Source of the DNA: Saprospiraceae bacterium | Lineage (GTDB): Bacteria > Bacteroidota > Bacteroidia > Chitinophagales > Saprospiraceae | Reading direction: 5' to 3' | Length of the DNA stretch: 64,000 bases | Assembly (NCBI GenBank): GCA_028285085.1 | Contig: JANQQI010000023.1 | Span: 1 to 64,000, forward strand | Shown here: positions 34,768 through 43,281 of the stretch, in pieces | Position numbering within the stretch: position 1 is the stretch's first letter | Layout of the letters: each line of letters begins with the position of its first letter | The notes under the pieces: model-generated | Database searches by the model: none | Told to the model about the DNA's origin: nothing | Seen by the model: the letters and a program-made list of their open reading frames with translations, nothing else | Program-made: the position numbers and the translations under genes

Positions 34768-35736
34768 CTATTTGATAGCAATCACCACCTTGCCGTGATG
34801 TTGCCCCGCACCAAAATAACTGATGGCCCAGGGGATTTTTTCCAGTGGATAGGGGCCATCGATCAACGGTTTGATGATGCCCGCGGCGAAGAGGGCATTA
34901 ATTTTATCGAGATCCTTATTGGCTTTGAGTGCGACGATTTGCAAGTGTTTTTTGGTCGTGCGGGCGATCCAAGCTTTGGAAACTACTAATTGTAATAAGC
35001 GATGGAGGTCCCCACCAACCGTGACATAGCGTCCCTCTGGATGGAGCACACGAAGATAAGCACGGGGGGCGTGCTTGGTCTTGGCATCCAGAATGAGATC
35101 GTAACGTTGTCCGGTCTTCGTGAAATCCACCTTTTTGTAATCAATGACCTGATCGAAACCAAGCGCGCGCATCCTTTGCAGTTTATCGCCGGTGTCAACG
35201 CCAGTAACTTCGGCGCCGTAGGTTTTAGCAATTTGTAGGCCGAAGGTACCCACGCCGCCACCTGCACCATTGATGAGCACCCGTTGCCCCGATTTGATCT
35301 GCCCCGCATCCACTAAGCCTTGGTAAGCCAGAGCTGCTGCGTGGGGGATGGCCGTAGCTTGCTCGAAGCTCATCTCGTTAGGTTTAAGGATTAATGCTTT
35401 TTCGTGGATGCACATGTACTCGGCGAAGGTACCGAAGCCATATTCTGAAGTGTCACCGTAGACAGCGTCCCCAACTTGAAATTGGCTGACCTGGTCACCA
35501 ACGGCTTCCACCACGCCCGCCAACTCCATACCGGCGACAGGCATCTTGGGACGGCGTAAGCCGAACATGAGTCGATAAAGGTAAGGCTTGCCGCGTACGA
35601 TGCTCCAATCATAATCATTAATGGCCGTCGCGTGGATTTTAACGAGGACTTCGTGAGCGGCGGGACTGGGTTTGGGAATGTCTTGAACTTGGAGATCTTC
35701 GGGTGAGCCGTAGCGGTTGAGTACAATGGCTTTCAT
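34768..35736 (-). CDS. NADPH:quinone-type MDR oxidoreductase
   Basis: From the Met at 35736 (MKAIVLNRYGSPEDLQVQ) the protein has 322 residues, with the MDR plan: VLVKIHATAINDYDWSIVRG, PVAGMELAGVVEAVG, VGDAVYGDT, the NAD(P) loop GAGGGVGTFGLQIAKTYGAEVTGV, and FDQVIDYKK. No zinc-site Cys cluster is visible, so a quinone or enone reductase is more likely than a zinc alcohol dehydrogenase. A Met at 35781 adds 15 residues. The gene lies upstream of the secreted hydrolase by 85 bases. Confidence 0.85.
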   Translation of the reverse strand: MKAIVLNRYGSPEDLQVQDIPKPSPAAHEVLVKIHATAINDYDWSIVRGKPYLYRLMFGLRRPKMPVAGMELAGVVEAVGDQVSQFQVGDAVYGDTSEYGFGTFAEYMCIHEKALILKPNEMSFEQATAIPHAAALAYQGLVDAGQIKSGQRVLINGAGGGVGTFGLQIAKTYGAEVTGVDTGDKLQRMRALGFDQVIDYKKVDFTKTGQRYDLILDAKTKHAPRAYLRVLHPEGRYVTVGGDLHRLLQLVVSKAWIARTTKKHLQIVALKANKDLDKINALFAAGIIKPLIDGPYPLEKIPWAISYFGAGQHHGKVVIAIK

Positions 35737-36106
35737 GCTTTGTTTACTTTGATTTTCGAGTTGATTGTTGATGTCAGACAAAGAAAAACTAATTAAGGTT
35801 TGAGGACTATTTTATTCGACGAAAATCACATCTAGGTATCAATCATTTCCTTGGATGCAACGTTTTTTAATTAAAGCCGTCTCTCTTTGTATCTTGCAGT
35901 TTAACTGAGATTGCTATATCTCTAGCTTTTTATTTGCTATTTACCCAATAGTCCTGCCTGCAAAAAATAAAAAGCCCTGGTGAAACTGCGTAACCCCTTC
36001 AATGCAAAATTCGGAATAAACAAAACTTGAATTCTAAACTGGAATCAGAACTACTGATTCCAACCGGAACAATATTGATTATTCACAGCATGACAAGTCT
36101 AAATTT
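35737..36106. other. Intergenic region between the oxidoreductase and esterase genes
   Basis: 370 bases without a credible gene. It must hold promoters for both divergent genes. The only structure seen is an inverted repeat at 36040-36062 (9-base arms TGGAATCAG, 5-base loop) in the leader of the esterase gene. No full TAnnTTTG box was found. Confidence 0.5.
36040..36062. promoter_or_regulatory. Inverted repeat in the esterase gene leader
   Basis: TGGAATCAG and its perfect complement are separated by AACTA, 45 bases before the ATG at 36107. It may be an operator or a leader hairpin; no T-tract follows. Confidence 0.35.
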
Positions 36107-37048
36107 ATGAGATTCATTTTATGCGTTATTCTTCTGCTGTCTTATTTGACAGCCAGCCAAACTCAATCTATTCAACCCAAATCTTTTGATTTTCCCTACG
36201 ATGTGAAGGTATATGATTTGCCAACATCGTCGAATGGGATCAATTATCGGCTCTACGTAAGAAAACCACTGCGAGAGCCAGCGGAGGGTGAAAAAGCTTC
36301 TGCATTTTATTTTTTAGATCCTTTAAGTTTATTTATTCCTGCATCTTCGATGACTGGTAATTATGAATGGTTTAATTATTTACCAGCCGCCTATTACATT
36401 GGTGTTGGTTACGCCAATGAAGCGGATGGTATTCCTAAAGAAGAAAATCGAACCAGAGACTATACGCCAACTGAATTTTTTCCACCGGACAGTTCGCATT
36501 TTTTAGCTGCTAATCCAGTTGACTATTTAGGTTCGGGGGGAGCAGATCGATTTATTGAGGTGTTGAGAAATGAAATTATTCCTTTTATTAATGCGAATTT
36601 TCCGGTGGATGAAAAGGATAATGTTTTAATTGGAAAATCAATGAGTGGCCTGGCGACGGTTCACTGTTTATTGACGGCCCCCGATTTATTTAAACGCTAT
36701 TTAATTATTAGCCCGGCGATTTGGTGGGATGATTGGCTGAAACCCAGACAACAACGGTATATCATGAAACAAGTTGCTGCTCTGAACGCTGATCTATTTA
36801 AAAACGACGTCAGAGCTTATTTTGCCGTTGGTGATGCCGAAGAACGATTTGGACTAGTAACGGATTTGTACGTCTTGGCTGATGGATTGAGAAAGAAACG
36901 GATTGATCAGTTGAAAATATTTTTGGATGTGCTGGAGAATGAATTACATGAAGGCGTTTTTCCGATTGCTTTTATGAAGGGCATTGTTGGTGTTTATGCT
37001 GACGAAGAAAATAGAAGGTCTTCAGCTTCACCCGTTAAATGGGATTGA
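36107..37048 (+). CDS. Secreted esterase (esterase D/PF00756-like)
   Basis: The 313-residue protein has a signal peptide (to about residue 20). The body follows the esterase family plan: INYRLYVRKPLRE, ASAFYFLDPLSLF, YYIGVGYANEADG, DRFIEVLRNEIIPFINANFPVDEKDNVLIGKSMSGLATVHCLL with nucleophile Ser178, and YLIISPAIWWDD. The late segment FLDVLENELHEGVFPIAF supplies a candidate His (LHEGV). The motif GKSMSGL is typical of siderophore-esterase-like or feruloyl-esterase-like members, but the substrate is unknown. It ends 11 bases from the convergent membrane protein gene. Confidence 0.82.
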   Translation: MRFILCVILLLSYLTASQTQSIQPKSFDFPYDVKVYDLPTSSNGINYRLYVRKPLREPAEGEKASAFYFLDPLSLFIPASSMTGNYEWFNYLPAAYYIGVGYANEADGIPKEENRTRDYTPTEFFPPDSSHFLAANPVDYLGSGGADRFIEVLRNEIIPFINANFPVDEKDNVLIGKSMSGLATVHCLLTAPDLFKRYLIISPAIWWDDWLKPRQQRYIMKQVAALNADLFKNDVRAYFAVGDAEERFGLVTDLYVLADGLRKKRIDQLKIFLDVLENELHEGVFPIAFMKGIVGVYADEENRRSSASPVKWD

Positions 37049-37059
37049 TGCTAGAGCTT

Positions 37060-37488
37060 TTATTCAGAGACCATGGAACTGAACCAGAAATAACACATTG
37101 CGATGCAAATCAGGTTGATTACGAAGAGGATTAGATTTAATTTCCACCAGATACGCCGTTGAGTGGGACGATGAGGGTAGCAGAATGCAACAATGATGGT
37201 CGTAAAGATGATCGCCCCTTCCCAATATCCTATCCCCAGAATGAGGATCAGAGTTAAAAGAAGTAAGCTAAATGGTAAGCGGAAAAATGCTCGAATGGAG
37301 TTGGAATAAACTGGTCTTTCTAACTTTTTTGATACTCCAGTAATCTGAATATTACGAAACGCCAATGCTTCTTGTGCTTTTTGGATAAAATAATCGGGAT
37401 AGTGTCCTTGGTTTTGGAGAATATCCAGTAAGACCGTATCCGAGACATCTTCTCGACTTTTTTGCAGAGCGTCGTCATCTAAAATCAT
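37060..37488 (-). CDS. Small membrane protein of unknown function
   Basis: The 142-residue protein has an N-terminal soluble region (DDDALQKSREDVSDTVLLDILQNQGHYPDYFIQKAQEALAFRNI) resembling a short helical domain. Three membrane segments follow (about 72-86, 90-105 and 116-137). No family is recognised. It is 12 bases downstream of the RHS-like gene on the same strand, so it is likely co-expressed with it. Confidence 0.6.
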   Translation of the reverse strand: MILDDDALQKSREDVSDTVLLDILQNQGHYPDYFIQKAQEALAFRNIQITGVSKKLERPVYSNSIRAFFRLPFSLLLLTLILILGIGYWEGAIIFTTIIVAFCYPHRPTQRRIWWKLNLILFVINLICIAMCYFWFSSMVSE

Positions 37489-37500
37489 GATGAAATCTGA

Positions 37501-38484
37501 TTAATTAAAATCGTTGTAAGTATAATGATAAATTCTGAGGCGAATACTACCCGGTGACCTTACATTTTCGTATTGATCTTTAATGATGCGATTTTGATGA
37601 TCATAAATAAGTTGTCTTTTACTAAGTAGGGTTTGATCCTCATAATTTAATTGCTCAATCATGAATCCTTGATCCTGACTGTCTGGCTCGGTTCTAATGA
37701 TTTCTTTAGTTTTTACCGAAAAACGACTATTGGTATCTGGCTTCGCGTACCGCTTTTCAATAATCATATTCGCTGGGTATCGCGGATTTTCTGGTGTGAT
37801 TATCCTTTGGGTAATTTGGTTTTGAGCATCATAATATAGGACTTCGTAGAGTTTATCTTTTACCCACTGATTGCGATGATACTCTGTACGTCCAAGCTTT
37901 TTGCCCTGTGCGTTATAATACTCAATGCGGTCTAAACGCTCATTTTGATTATACAGATAAAGTACTTTACGCATACGTTCTCCAGCGCGATTAAAGTGCT
38001 CAATACTATCTATTCTGCCGTTGGGATGATAAGCATAATGCGATGCATTAAGGTAAGTCAAGGTGTCAAATTCATAACCACGTGTAACACAAGCCGTCTT
38101 TAAGTTTTGTTGATTGTAAGTTCTGAAAATAGAATCTAGCTCGAATGATTCCTCGTCTTTGTACAATTCTGTGGTGAGCGTTTCATTGTTGTCGAGGAAT
38201 TTCACCATGATTTGACTTTCTAAAGTGCCATCATCGTAGTAGGTGTATTCGAGATGTCGATCGGCATAGGTGATGCGTTCTAAATCAATATAATTTTCGA
38301 TGGTATCTTTCCCCGACACGGTGATGAGTCTACGTAATAATTGTCCTTTCTGACCAAGCGTTGGTTTTTGAAATTTATTTTCGGGTGTTTCGTATTTATT
38401 CCAACGATAGCTTAGATAAGTCAGATCTTGTGCGTCTAATTTAAAAACACTTAAGATGAGAAGTGTAAAAATTATTTTTTTCAT
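37501..38484 (-). CDS. Secreted RHS/YD-repeat-like protein
   Basis: From the Met at 38484 the protein has 327 residues and a signal peptide (KKIIFTLLILSVFKLDAQ). The body repeats the pattern Y-x-x-x-G/N-x-[IL]-x-x-I: HLEYTYYDDGTLESQ, HYAYHPNGRIDSIEHFNRAGERMRKVLYLYNQNERLDRIEYYNAQGKKLGRTEYH and KLYEVLYYDAQNQITQR. These are YD-type strand repeats, as in antitoxin-like and RHS proteins, but without a toxin end. A second protein of this type is at 53456-54298. It is the first of a run with a membrane protein; the function is unknown. Confidence 0.72.
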   Translation of the reverse strand: MKKIIFTLLILSVFKLDAQDLTYLSYRWNKYETPENKFQKPTLGQKGQLLRRLITVSGKDTIENYIDLERITYADRHLEYTYYDDGTLESQIMVKFLDNNETLTTELYKDEESFELDSIFRTYNQQNLKTACVTRGYEFDTLTYLNASHYAYHPNGRIDSIEHFNRAGERMRKVLYLYNQNERLDRIEYYNAQGKKLGRTEYHRNQWVKDKLYEVLYYDAQNQITQRIITPENPRYPANMIIEKRYAKPDTNSRFSVKTKEIIRTEPDSQDQGFMIEQLNYEDQTLLSKRQLIYDHQNRIIKDQYENVRSPGSIRLRIYHYTYNDFN

Positions 38485-38502
38485 AACCACTTTATATTTT
38501 AA

Positions 38503-39189
38503 TTAAATCTCGGCAGCATTTGTCCCCACGGGTTCCCATATTTTTTGCTCATCTAATTCATAATCTTGAGCTTCTTTTAAAACTGCGTTAATACAATCAT
38601 TATTTCGATAATTCCAACCATTTTCCCGACAATACATGATGAAGAAGCGATTTTGACTCATAAGACGAGAAGTCACATCCACTTTCCACTCACCATTAAT
38701 TTTGACAAACTCAATACGGGAGGTGATATTAAGATTTCGGGCTACTTTGATTGCCATGGTAGCGTAAGCGCCGCTCCCTTCAATGTGATCCACGCGCCTC
38801 AGCTTGGTTTTATCCGCAAAGCCGCCTCCAATAGCATTTAAACTCACAAAATTGCGAACGAATTCTTCTGGACTAATAGTACGCAATACCTCCGCCGGAA
38901 AGGCCGTACGGGCACTAAATACAAAGAGCTTTTCGATGATTGGATAATTCGATTGTGCGAGATGGTCAACTAAAGCTAGACTATCGTATTCACGTATCAT
39001 CTTCAGCGAGTGGGCATAAAAGGCTTTGGTATTATTATCAATAACGGAAATGAAAAGGTCACCATCTTCGTCTTGTAAACTCTGCTGGAATAGTTGAAAA
39101 ACCTCCCTAATGGCCTGCGCCTCGGGGTCGATTTTGTTACTACAGGCAGTCATTAAAAGGAGAAACGATAAAATGGTAAAAAAACGCAT
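38503..39189 (-). CDS. NTF2-like lipoprotein
   Basis: From the Met at 39189 the protein has 228 residues and a lipobox LMTAC (Cys about 15). It shows helix-strand features of NTF2/SnoaL-like proteins: AIREVFQLFQQSLQDEDGDLFISVIDNN (cone-opening helices), then YATMAIKVARNLNITSRIEFVKINGEWKVDVTSRLM. The C-terminal tail has two Cys (MYCRENGWNYRNNDCINA). It is 61 bases downstream of the 112-residue NTF2-like gene and 18 upstream of the RHS-like gene. Function is unknown; such folds bind small ligands or carry enzymes. Confidence 0.7.
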   Translation of the reverse strand: MRFFTILSFLLLMTACSNKIDPEAQAIREVFQLFQQSLQDEDGDLFISVIDNNTKAFYAHSLKMIREYDSLALVDHLAQSNYPIIEKLFVFSARTAFPAEVLRTISPEEFVRNFVSLNAIGGGFADKTKLRRVDHIEGSGAYATMAIKVARNLNITSRIEFVKINGEWKVDVTSRLMSQNRFFIMYCRENGWNYRNNDCINAVLKEAQDYELDEQKIWEPVGTNAAEI

Positions 39190-39250
39190 AAGCAATAGCT
39201 TTAGCCAACTGGAGTCAAACGCATTAAGGCACTAAACATCTTAATCGTGC

Positions 39251-39589
39251 TCAAAGGGGTACACCACTACCAAAAGCAGCAATCGACGTTTTTACTTTGC
39301 CATTTTCTAAGGTAATGAATTCGCCCACACGGATTACTTTTCCAGTAATGGTATCTTCTCCTTCGTACAGGATGGCCCCACCTTTGTCGTCAAAAGAAGC
39401 GGCCAATAACTGAACATTTCGCCAGGGATTCCCGGCTTTGCAGATGTCGACGAAGGCCTCGGCGGGCATAACGTGATTACCGAATATGACTTCGTCGGCC
39501 AGGTAAGCTCGGAGGCTATCCCAGTCTGCATCCTGCCAGCTTTTCCAGTAAGCGAGAATAATATCTTGGTGAGTAGGCGTGGTTGACAT
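39251..39589 (-). CDS. SnoaL/NTF2-like protein
   Basis: The 112-residue cytoplasmic protein is a clear SnoaL-type cone fold: THQDIILAYWKSWQDADWDSLRAYLADEVIFGNHVMPAEAFVDICK, then VQLLAASFDDKGGAILYEGEDTITGKVIRVGEFITLENGKVKTSIAAFG. The alternating strands end in GEFITLENGKV, as in ketosteroid-isomerase-like proteins. The acidic residues at the usual active-site places (Asp near 18 and Asp near 29) are present, but activity cannot be judged. It lies 47 bases downstream of the secreted NTF2-like gene. Confidence 0.8.
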   Translation of the reverse strand: MSTTPTHQDIILAYWKSWQDADWDSLRAYLADEVIFGNHVMPAEAFVDICKAGNPWRNVQLLAASFDDKGGAILYEGEDTITGKVIRVGEFITLENGKVKTSIAAFGSGVPL

Positions 39590-39636
39590 TATTTAAATGC
39601 TTTGGTGATCATGTCCCTAAATTAGCAGGAATACCT

Positions 39637-40146
39637 CTAATTCTGCAAATATTTTTTGGGAATCGGTACGCCATTAGAATCTGTGGTCCACAGCACATCA
39701 GCTATCCACCAACGCTCATCGAAATACACCAATTGGTAGCTAGTGACGCCACGCCCTTCATTTTGCTCCGAATCTTTGGCATAAAAACTCTGAAAAACAT
39801 TGGCGATACCATTGTACTCGTTGACGACCTTGCCCAGCTCGTATTCGGTGAAGCCATCTTGGTAGTATTGGTCTTGCATCAGCTCGATGAATTCATCCAC
39901 AGTCACCATCTCAAAAGGGCTACCCAGTGAATCGGAGGGATGATTTAAGATCGCGAATCTGGTCGACGGTAAGAAAAGCTGTCGGAAAAGTGTCCAATCT
40001 CTCGTTTCTCCTGCTTTACCGGAAATAATATTCAGCATCTCGTTTACCAAACTGTCAATGCTTTGGGTACATTTTGGTGGCTGCTGGGCAGAAAGGGAAG
40101 AAAATGAAAGGAGGAAAAAGGAGAGGAGTGTAATTTGTCTAATCAT
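39637..40146 (-). CDS. Secreted NTF2-like protein
   Basis: The 169-residue protein has a signal peptide (MIRQITLLSFFLLSFSSLSAQ) and one NTF2-like domain: SIDSLVNEMLNIISGKAGETRDWTLFRQLFLPSTRFAIL, MVTVDEFIELMQDQYYQDGFTEYELGK and a strand-rich end SYQLVYFDERWWIADVLWTTD. The tail VPIPKKYL is typical for this sort. It is the first of three NTF2-like genes in a row on the minus strand. A palindromic element at 40366-40529 and a strong hairpin lie upstream. Confidence 0.8.
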   Translation of the reverse strand: MIRQITLLSFFLLSFSSLSAQQPPKCTQSIDSLVNEMLNIISGKAGETRDWTLFRQLFLPSTRFAILNHPSDSLGSPFEMVTVDEFIELMQDQYYQDGFTEYELGKVVNEYNGIANVFQSFYAKDSEQNEGRGVTSYQLVYFDERWWIADVLWTTDSNGVPIPKKYLQN

Positions 40147-40318
40147 GATTAAGGAGTATTTGTCTTCAGTTTGAAGTTCAATTTTGATTCATCAATACAC
40201 AACAAAGTAGGGGAGAAATCGAGCCAAGGTTGTAATGAGTTAGAGGATTATTTTAAATAATTGATTTTGGAAAGATTGGAGGTCGCTCAGTTCATGGTTT
40301 GAGTAGAAATGACAAAAG

Positions 40319-40347
40319 CTCCGCACAACCTTAACTGTTGTACGGAG
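40319..40347 (-). terminator. Hairpin terminator downstream of the di-heme peroxidase gene
   Basis: Eleven-base arms (CTCCGCACAAC at 40319-40329 and its near complement at 40337-40347, one G-U pair) around a 7-base loop, with A-rich flank on the minus-strand exit side. It lies 193 bases past the stop at 40540, beyond the palindromic element, and would end that operon's transcript. Confidence 0.6.
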
Positions 40348-40365
40348 TCATATTATCCAATTGTC

Positions 40366-40529
40366 TAGAAGTCATCTCGAAATTGTTTTGATAGCGAAAA
40401 AGAAAGATTTTGATTTCAGATGAGGCGCAAAAACGGAGCATAGCCTAAGCTACGTGACGCTTTTTGCAACGAAATATGAATTCAAAAAACACTTTTGCAG
40501 CCCAAAGGATAATTTTGAAATGACTTCTA
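40366..40529. repeat. Long imperfect palindrome (element D)
   Basis: The 164-base stretch starts TAGAAGTCATCTCGAAATT and ends with a matching complement (AATTTTGAAATGACTTCTA). The inner arms also pair loosely, with GCAAAAA and AGCG motifs on both sides, down to the centre GCATAGCCTAAGCTACGTGAC. The same centre occurs in element C at 61.7 kb, and a weaker version in element A. The element could form a long RNA or cruciform. It carries no gene and lies downstream of the di-heme peroxidase gene. Confidence 0.7.
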
Positions 40530-40539
40530 AGTGAGTGAT

Positions 40540-41619
40540 CTAATTTCTAAAAAACAAAGTATCCTGTAAAAACTCTGTATCCGTCAGCGTGTACAAAAAA
40601 GCAATGATGGCATCCTTCTCATCTGTATCAAGTGGAATACCGAGACTTTCTGAGCCGACGAATTGTTCATCAATCGTTGCTGAGGGGACCATGCCACTGG
40701 CGTAGTGATCAAGGACTTCTTCGAGAGTAGAGAAACGGGCGCTGTGCATATAGGGTGACGTTAATTCTACGTTGCGTAGACTGGGCACCCTGAATTTGCC
40801 AATATCCGATTCTAGCGAAGTGATACGATTTCGGCCGGTATCCGCAAAGGTTGAATCGAGGCCATTGTTGCGATACGAAAAATCTGTAAACAGATCGCCG
40901 CTATGGCAACTGGCACATTTGTCTTGGAACAAGCTGCGGCCCTCCAACTCCAAAGCGCTCAAGCTTTCACCTTCTCCACGAATGTAGCGGTCGTAGCGGC
41001 TATTGGCAGACACCATCATGCAAGTAAACTGCGACAAAGCATGTAAGGCGTAGGGGAGGGTAATCTCTTCGATATCGAAGACCTCGCGAAATTTGGTCTT
41101 GTACTTCTCCGTAGCATTGAGCTTCGCCACCACGTTTTCGACCGTCTCATCCATCTCAAATTCCGCTTCGATGGCATTAATCGGTACGAAATCCAAATGC
41201 GTCACTCCGCCATCCCAGAAAAATTCCGGGAAGAAAGCCATATTGACCAGCGAAGGTGCATTGCGTATTCCCAATCGATTTTCCACGCCTACACTAAGCG
41301 GATGTACCGGCGAATCTGCAAAAGCGGTCGCCTGGATATGACAGTTGTTGCAAGATACCGAACCATCGCGTGAGATGTTGGGATCGTAAAACAACATTTT
41401 ACCCAGTTCAAATCCTCCCTTGGTTACCGGATTATTATCGAAAGTATAGGTGGGCTCGGGAAAATTCTCTGGCACCCGGAATACATAACGATCTATCGGT
41501 GCTTCCGGCTGGTCATCATCATTCGAACCACAGGCCGAGAGGATAACCATTAAGCAACACGCCCAGTAAGGTACCGAGCGTATTGCAGACCAGAATAGGG
41601 GCGATCTACTGGTGGACAT
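40540..41619 (-). CDS. Di-heme cytochrome c peroxidase / MbnH-like protein
   Basis: From the Met at 41619 (MSTSRSPLFWSAIRS) the protein has 359 residues and a lipobox LSAC; a Met at 41637 adds six residues. It has the family features: MLFYDPNISRDGSVSCNNCHIQATAF (heme 1, CxxCH at 90-94), LGIRNAPSLVNMAFFPEFFWDGG and GRSLFQDKCASCHSGDLF (heme 2, CxxCH at 235-239), then a typical YMHSARFSTLEEVLDHYASG. In this family the FWDG Trp sits between the hemes. The gene's start overlaps the stop of the MbnP-like gene (41606) by 14 bases, so this pair should be made together. It is therefore more likely an MbnH-like oxidase acting on MbnP than a general peroxidase. Confidence 0.87.
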   Translation of the reverse strand: MSTSRSPLFWSAIRSVPYWACCLMVILSACGSNDDDQPEAPIDRYVFRVPENFPEPTYTFDNNPVTKGGFELGKMLFYDPNISRDGSVSCNNCHIQATAFADSPVHPLSVGVENRLGIRNAPSLVNMAFFPEFFWDGGVTHLDFVPINAIEAEFEMDETVENVVAKLNATEKYKTKFREVFDIEEITLPYALHALSQFTCMMVSANSRYDRYIRGEGESLSALELEGRSLFQDKCASCHSGDLFTDFSYRNNGLDSTFADTGRNRITSLESDIGKFRVPSLRNVELTSPYMHSARFSTLEEVLDHYASGMVPSATIDEQFVGSESLGIPLDTDEKDAIIAFLYTLTDTEFLQDTLFFRN

Positions 41620-42484
41620 GATCCAATTCGAATACATTAACTAATTTTTCTGCGAATGGCTTCCCTAAATCCGGGCGGTGTACACCATAGGTGGTAGAGA
41701 AATCAATACCTTTCAAGATTTCGTCGAAATTAACATTGATGTGCGCTTCTGGATTTAGATCTTCTTCAATTTTAAGGCTGGAATCGAAGTCCAATTCAAT
41801 AGTTTGGATATTATTAACAAACTTAGGATCTTCTCCCGGTGCAGGTTCTACATCTTTCCAGCCACCGACGTGGATCGCGAAAGTTCCTTCGAGGGTTTCG
41901 AAACCATTGCCATAGTCAATATATTCCTGGCCGGAATTTGAAGCGTTACCTTCTACGCCGAAGCCAATATATCCTGCATTCCAGTTCCAGAACCAAGCCC
42001 CTTCAGCTGGATCAAGGACGCCTCCGGCTGCGCCTTCTTGTACACCGGCTTCGTTGACGCCGATAGTGAAGCGAATTTTGTCATAAGTACCAGCGGTAAT
42101 TCCTTTGAGGTTGATCACATTTGATCCCGGAGTGGTTGAGATCACGTGATAGTAACCCGTTACTTCGTCAGCATTAGCGCTCACGTTGAGTGGATCAAGG
42201 TGCTTTTCGCCATTTGGCCCTTCCAAAATAATTTCACTGATGTAATATGCAAAAAGAGATACATTATATTCCTGGCCATCTTCATCGGTGTATTGGTAAT
42301 CGGTGTCACCAAAATCTTTAATCGAAATATTTTGATCACCCAAACGATTATCAAATAATAAAGTAATCGTACCTGTTTCTTCAGGTTCTGTAACAACCTG
42401 ATCATCGTCATCCTTATTACAAGCAGATAAAATAAAAATTGAGCAAAATAGACTTGCGAAAATTAATTTATTGAGACTTTTCAT
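41606..42484 (-). CDS. MbnP-like copper-binding lipoprotein
   Basis: The 292-residue protein has a lipobox LSAC (Cys22), then an Asp run. It matches MbnP: ITLLFDNRLGD, FAYYISEIILEGP, LKGITAGTYDKIRFTIGVNEAG, the diagnostic AEGAWFWNWNAGYIGFGVEG (Trp164, Trp166, Trp168), and a late LDFDSSLKI. In the known system, MbnH turns a Trp of MbnP into kynurenine, which lets MbnP bind copper. The overlap with the downstream di-heme gene supports the same pairing here. Which Trp is modified cannot be told. The small Cys-bearing gene upstream (42808-43197) suggests a metal setting. Confidence 0.85.
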   Translation of the reverse strand: MKSLNKLIFASLFCSIFILSACNKDDDDQVVTEPEETGTITLLFDNRLGDQNISIKDFGDTDYQYTDEDGQEYNVSLFAYYISEIILEGPNGEKHLDPLNVSANADEVTGYYHVISTTPGSNVINLKGITAGTYDKIRFTIGVNEAGVQEGAAGGVLDPAEGAWFWNWNAGYIGFGVEGNASNSGQEYIDYGNGFETLEGTFAIHVGGWKDVEPAPGEDPKFVNNIQTIELDFDSSLKIEEDLNPEAHINVNFDEILKGIDFSTTYGVHRPDLGKPFAEKLVNVFELDHVHQ

Positions 42485-42807
42485 TTCTAATTAATGATTT
42501 ACGCTTTAATAGATTCGGTAATTTTTCTTTATTAAAAATTTTAAACCCTTGATTTATTAAAGGCATTAAAAAATAGGCTCATTCATGTGTCGTACACACC
42601 AATAAGTAAATAAGTACTGATAGGAATTAAACAGTAGTTTGAGCTAGCGCTTAATTAATTCTTGCTAGAGGCTTAGAAGTGTCAATCTTTTTGAAAGCCT
42701 TTGTGTGTATAGACTGCTGACAGTCAATAGATTGAAATCCTTAATTAGATGCACTTCTAATTTAAAGCCAAGTAAGCTTATAAATAATTATGAAAATTAC
42801 TGTAGTA
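42485..42807. other. Intergenic region upstream of the MbnP-like gene
   Basis: 323 AT-rich bases without a credible gene. It is the likely leader and promoter of the MbnP-MbnH pair, or the spacer of a three-gene operon with 42808-43197. No TAnnTTTG box or strong hairpin was seen. Confidence 0.45.
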
Positions 42808-43197
42808 TTAAATTGAAGATAATTCTGGTGGCTGAAATACCTTGGAAAGATAATCTGATAAATAATGGGCGTCTGGTTTAATCGGAAAATGCTTGCGTTT
42901 TAAAGCATTTTTAACTGTAGTAAAAGCATTGAATTCCGAGCAAATCACTTTTAACTCCAAATGATCTATCAATAAAGGGATAGGAATGTTTTGATCTTTT
43001 TCGGGAGTGCTATTGGACTCAAGTTGTTGGCGTAAATAGCATTTGCCATCACACTTTAATTCAGGTTTAGCTTGATTAATACACCAATTAGCTGCAATAA
43101 AATCTTGATTAATGTAGAAATGGGTAATAGTGATGAAGTCTCTGCATCCGACAGAAATGAATAAAGCTGTGAGGAATATCGCGAGTACTTGTTTCAC
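42808..43197 (-). CDS. Small membrane-anchored Cys-containing protein, possible metal role
   Basis: From a GTG at 43197 the protein has 129 residues; another GTG at 43203 is two codons earlier. It starts with a hydrophobic signal or anchor (VLAIFLTALFISVG). The centre reads AANWCINQAKPELKCDGKCYLRQQL, with three Cys, two in CDGKC. I recall similar proteins near copper and TonB-system genes in Bacteroidota, but this is memory, not a search. The C-terminal part is basic (NALKRKHFPIKP). A TAnnTTTG box lies directly upstream, so it has its own promoter, with the MbnP/MbnH pair downstream. Confidence 0.7.
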   Translation of the reverse strand: MKQVLAIFLTALFISVGCRDFITITHFYINQDFIAANWCINQAKPELKCDGKCYLRQQLESNSTPEKDQNIPIPLLIDHLELKVICSEFNAFTTVKNALKRKHFPIKPDAHYLSDYLSKVFQPPELSSI

Positions 43198-43202
43198 TAT
43201 CA

Positions 43203-43210
43203 CAAAGGTA
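43203..43210 (-). promoter_or_regulatory. Candidate promoter box immediately before the small Cys protein gene
   Basis: On the minus strand TACCTTTG fits TAnnTTTG, ending only 5 bases before the GTG at 43197. The TTG upstream is at a short spacing (15 bases). Initiation here would give a nearly leaderless transcript, which occurs in this phylum. Confidence 0.4.
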
Positions 43211-43281
43211 AGACTTTTGACATCTCAATGGACTATATAAGGGCGTGTTTTTTGTCAGCTTTTTATAATTTCTAGGATTAA

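Noticed and set aside
40540-41619. Naming the di-heme protein a simple cytochrome c peroxidase
   Set aside because: The coding overlap with the MbnP-like gene makes an MbnH-like role more likely, although the sequence alone cannot fully exclude peroxidase activity.
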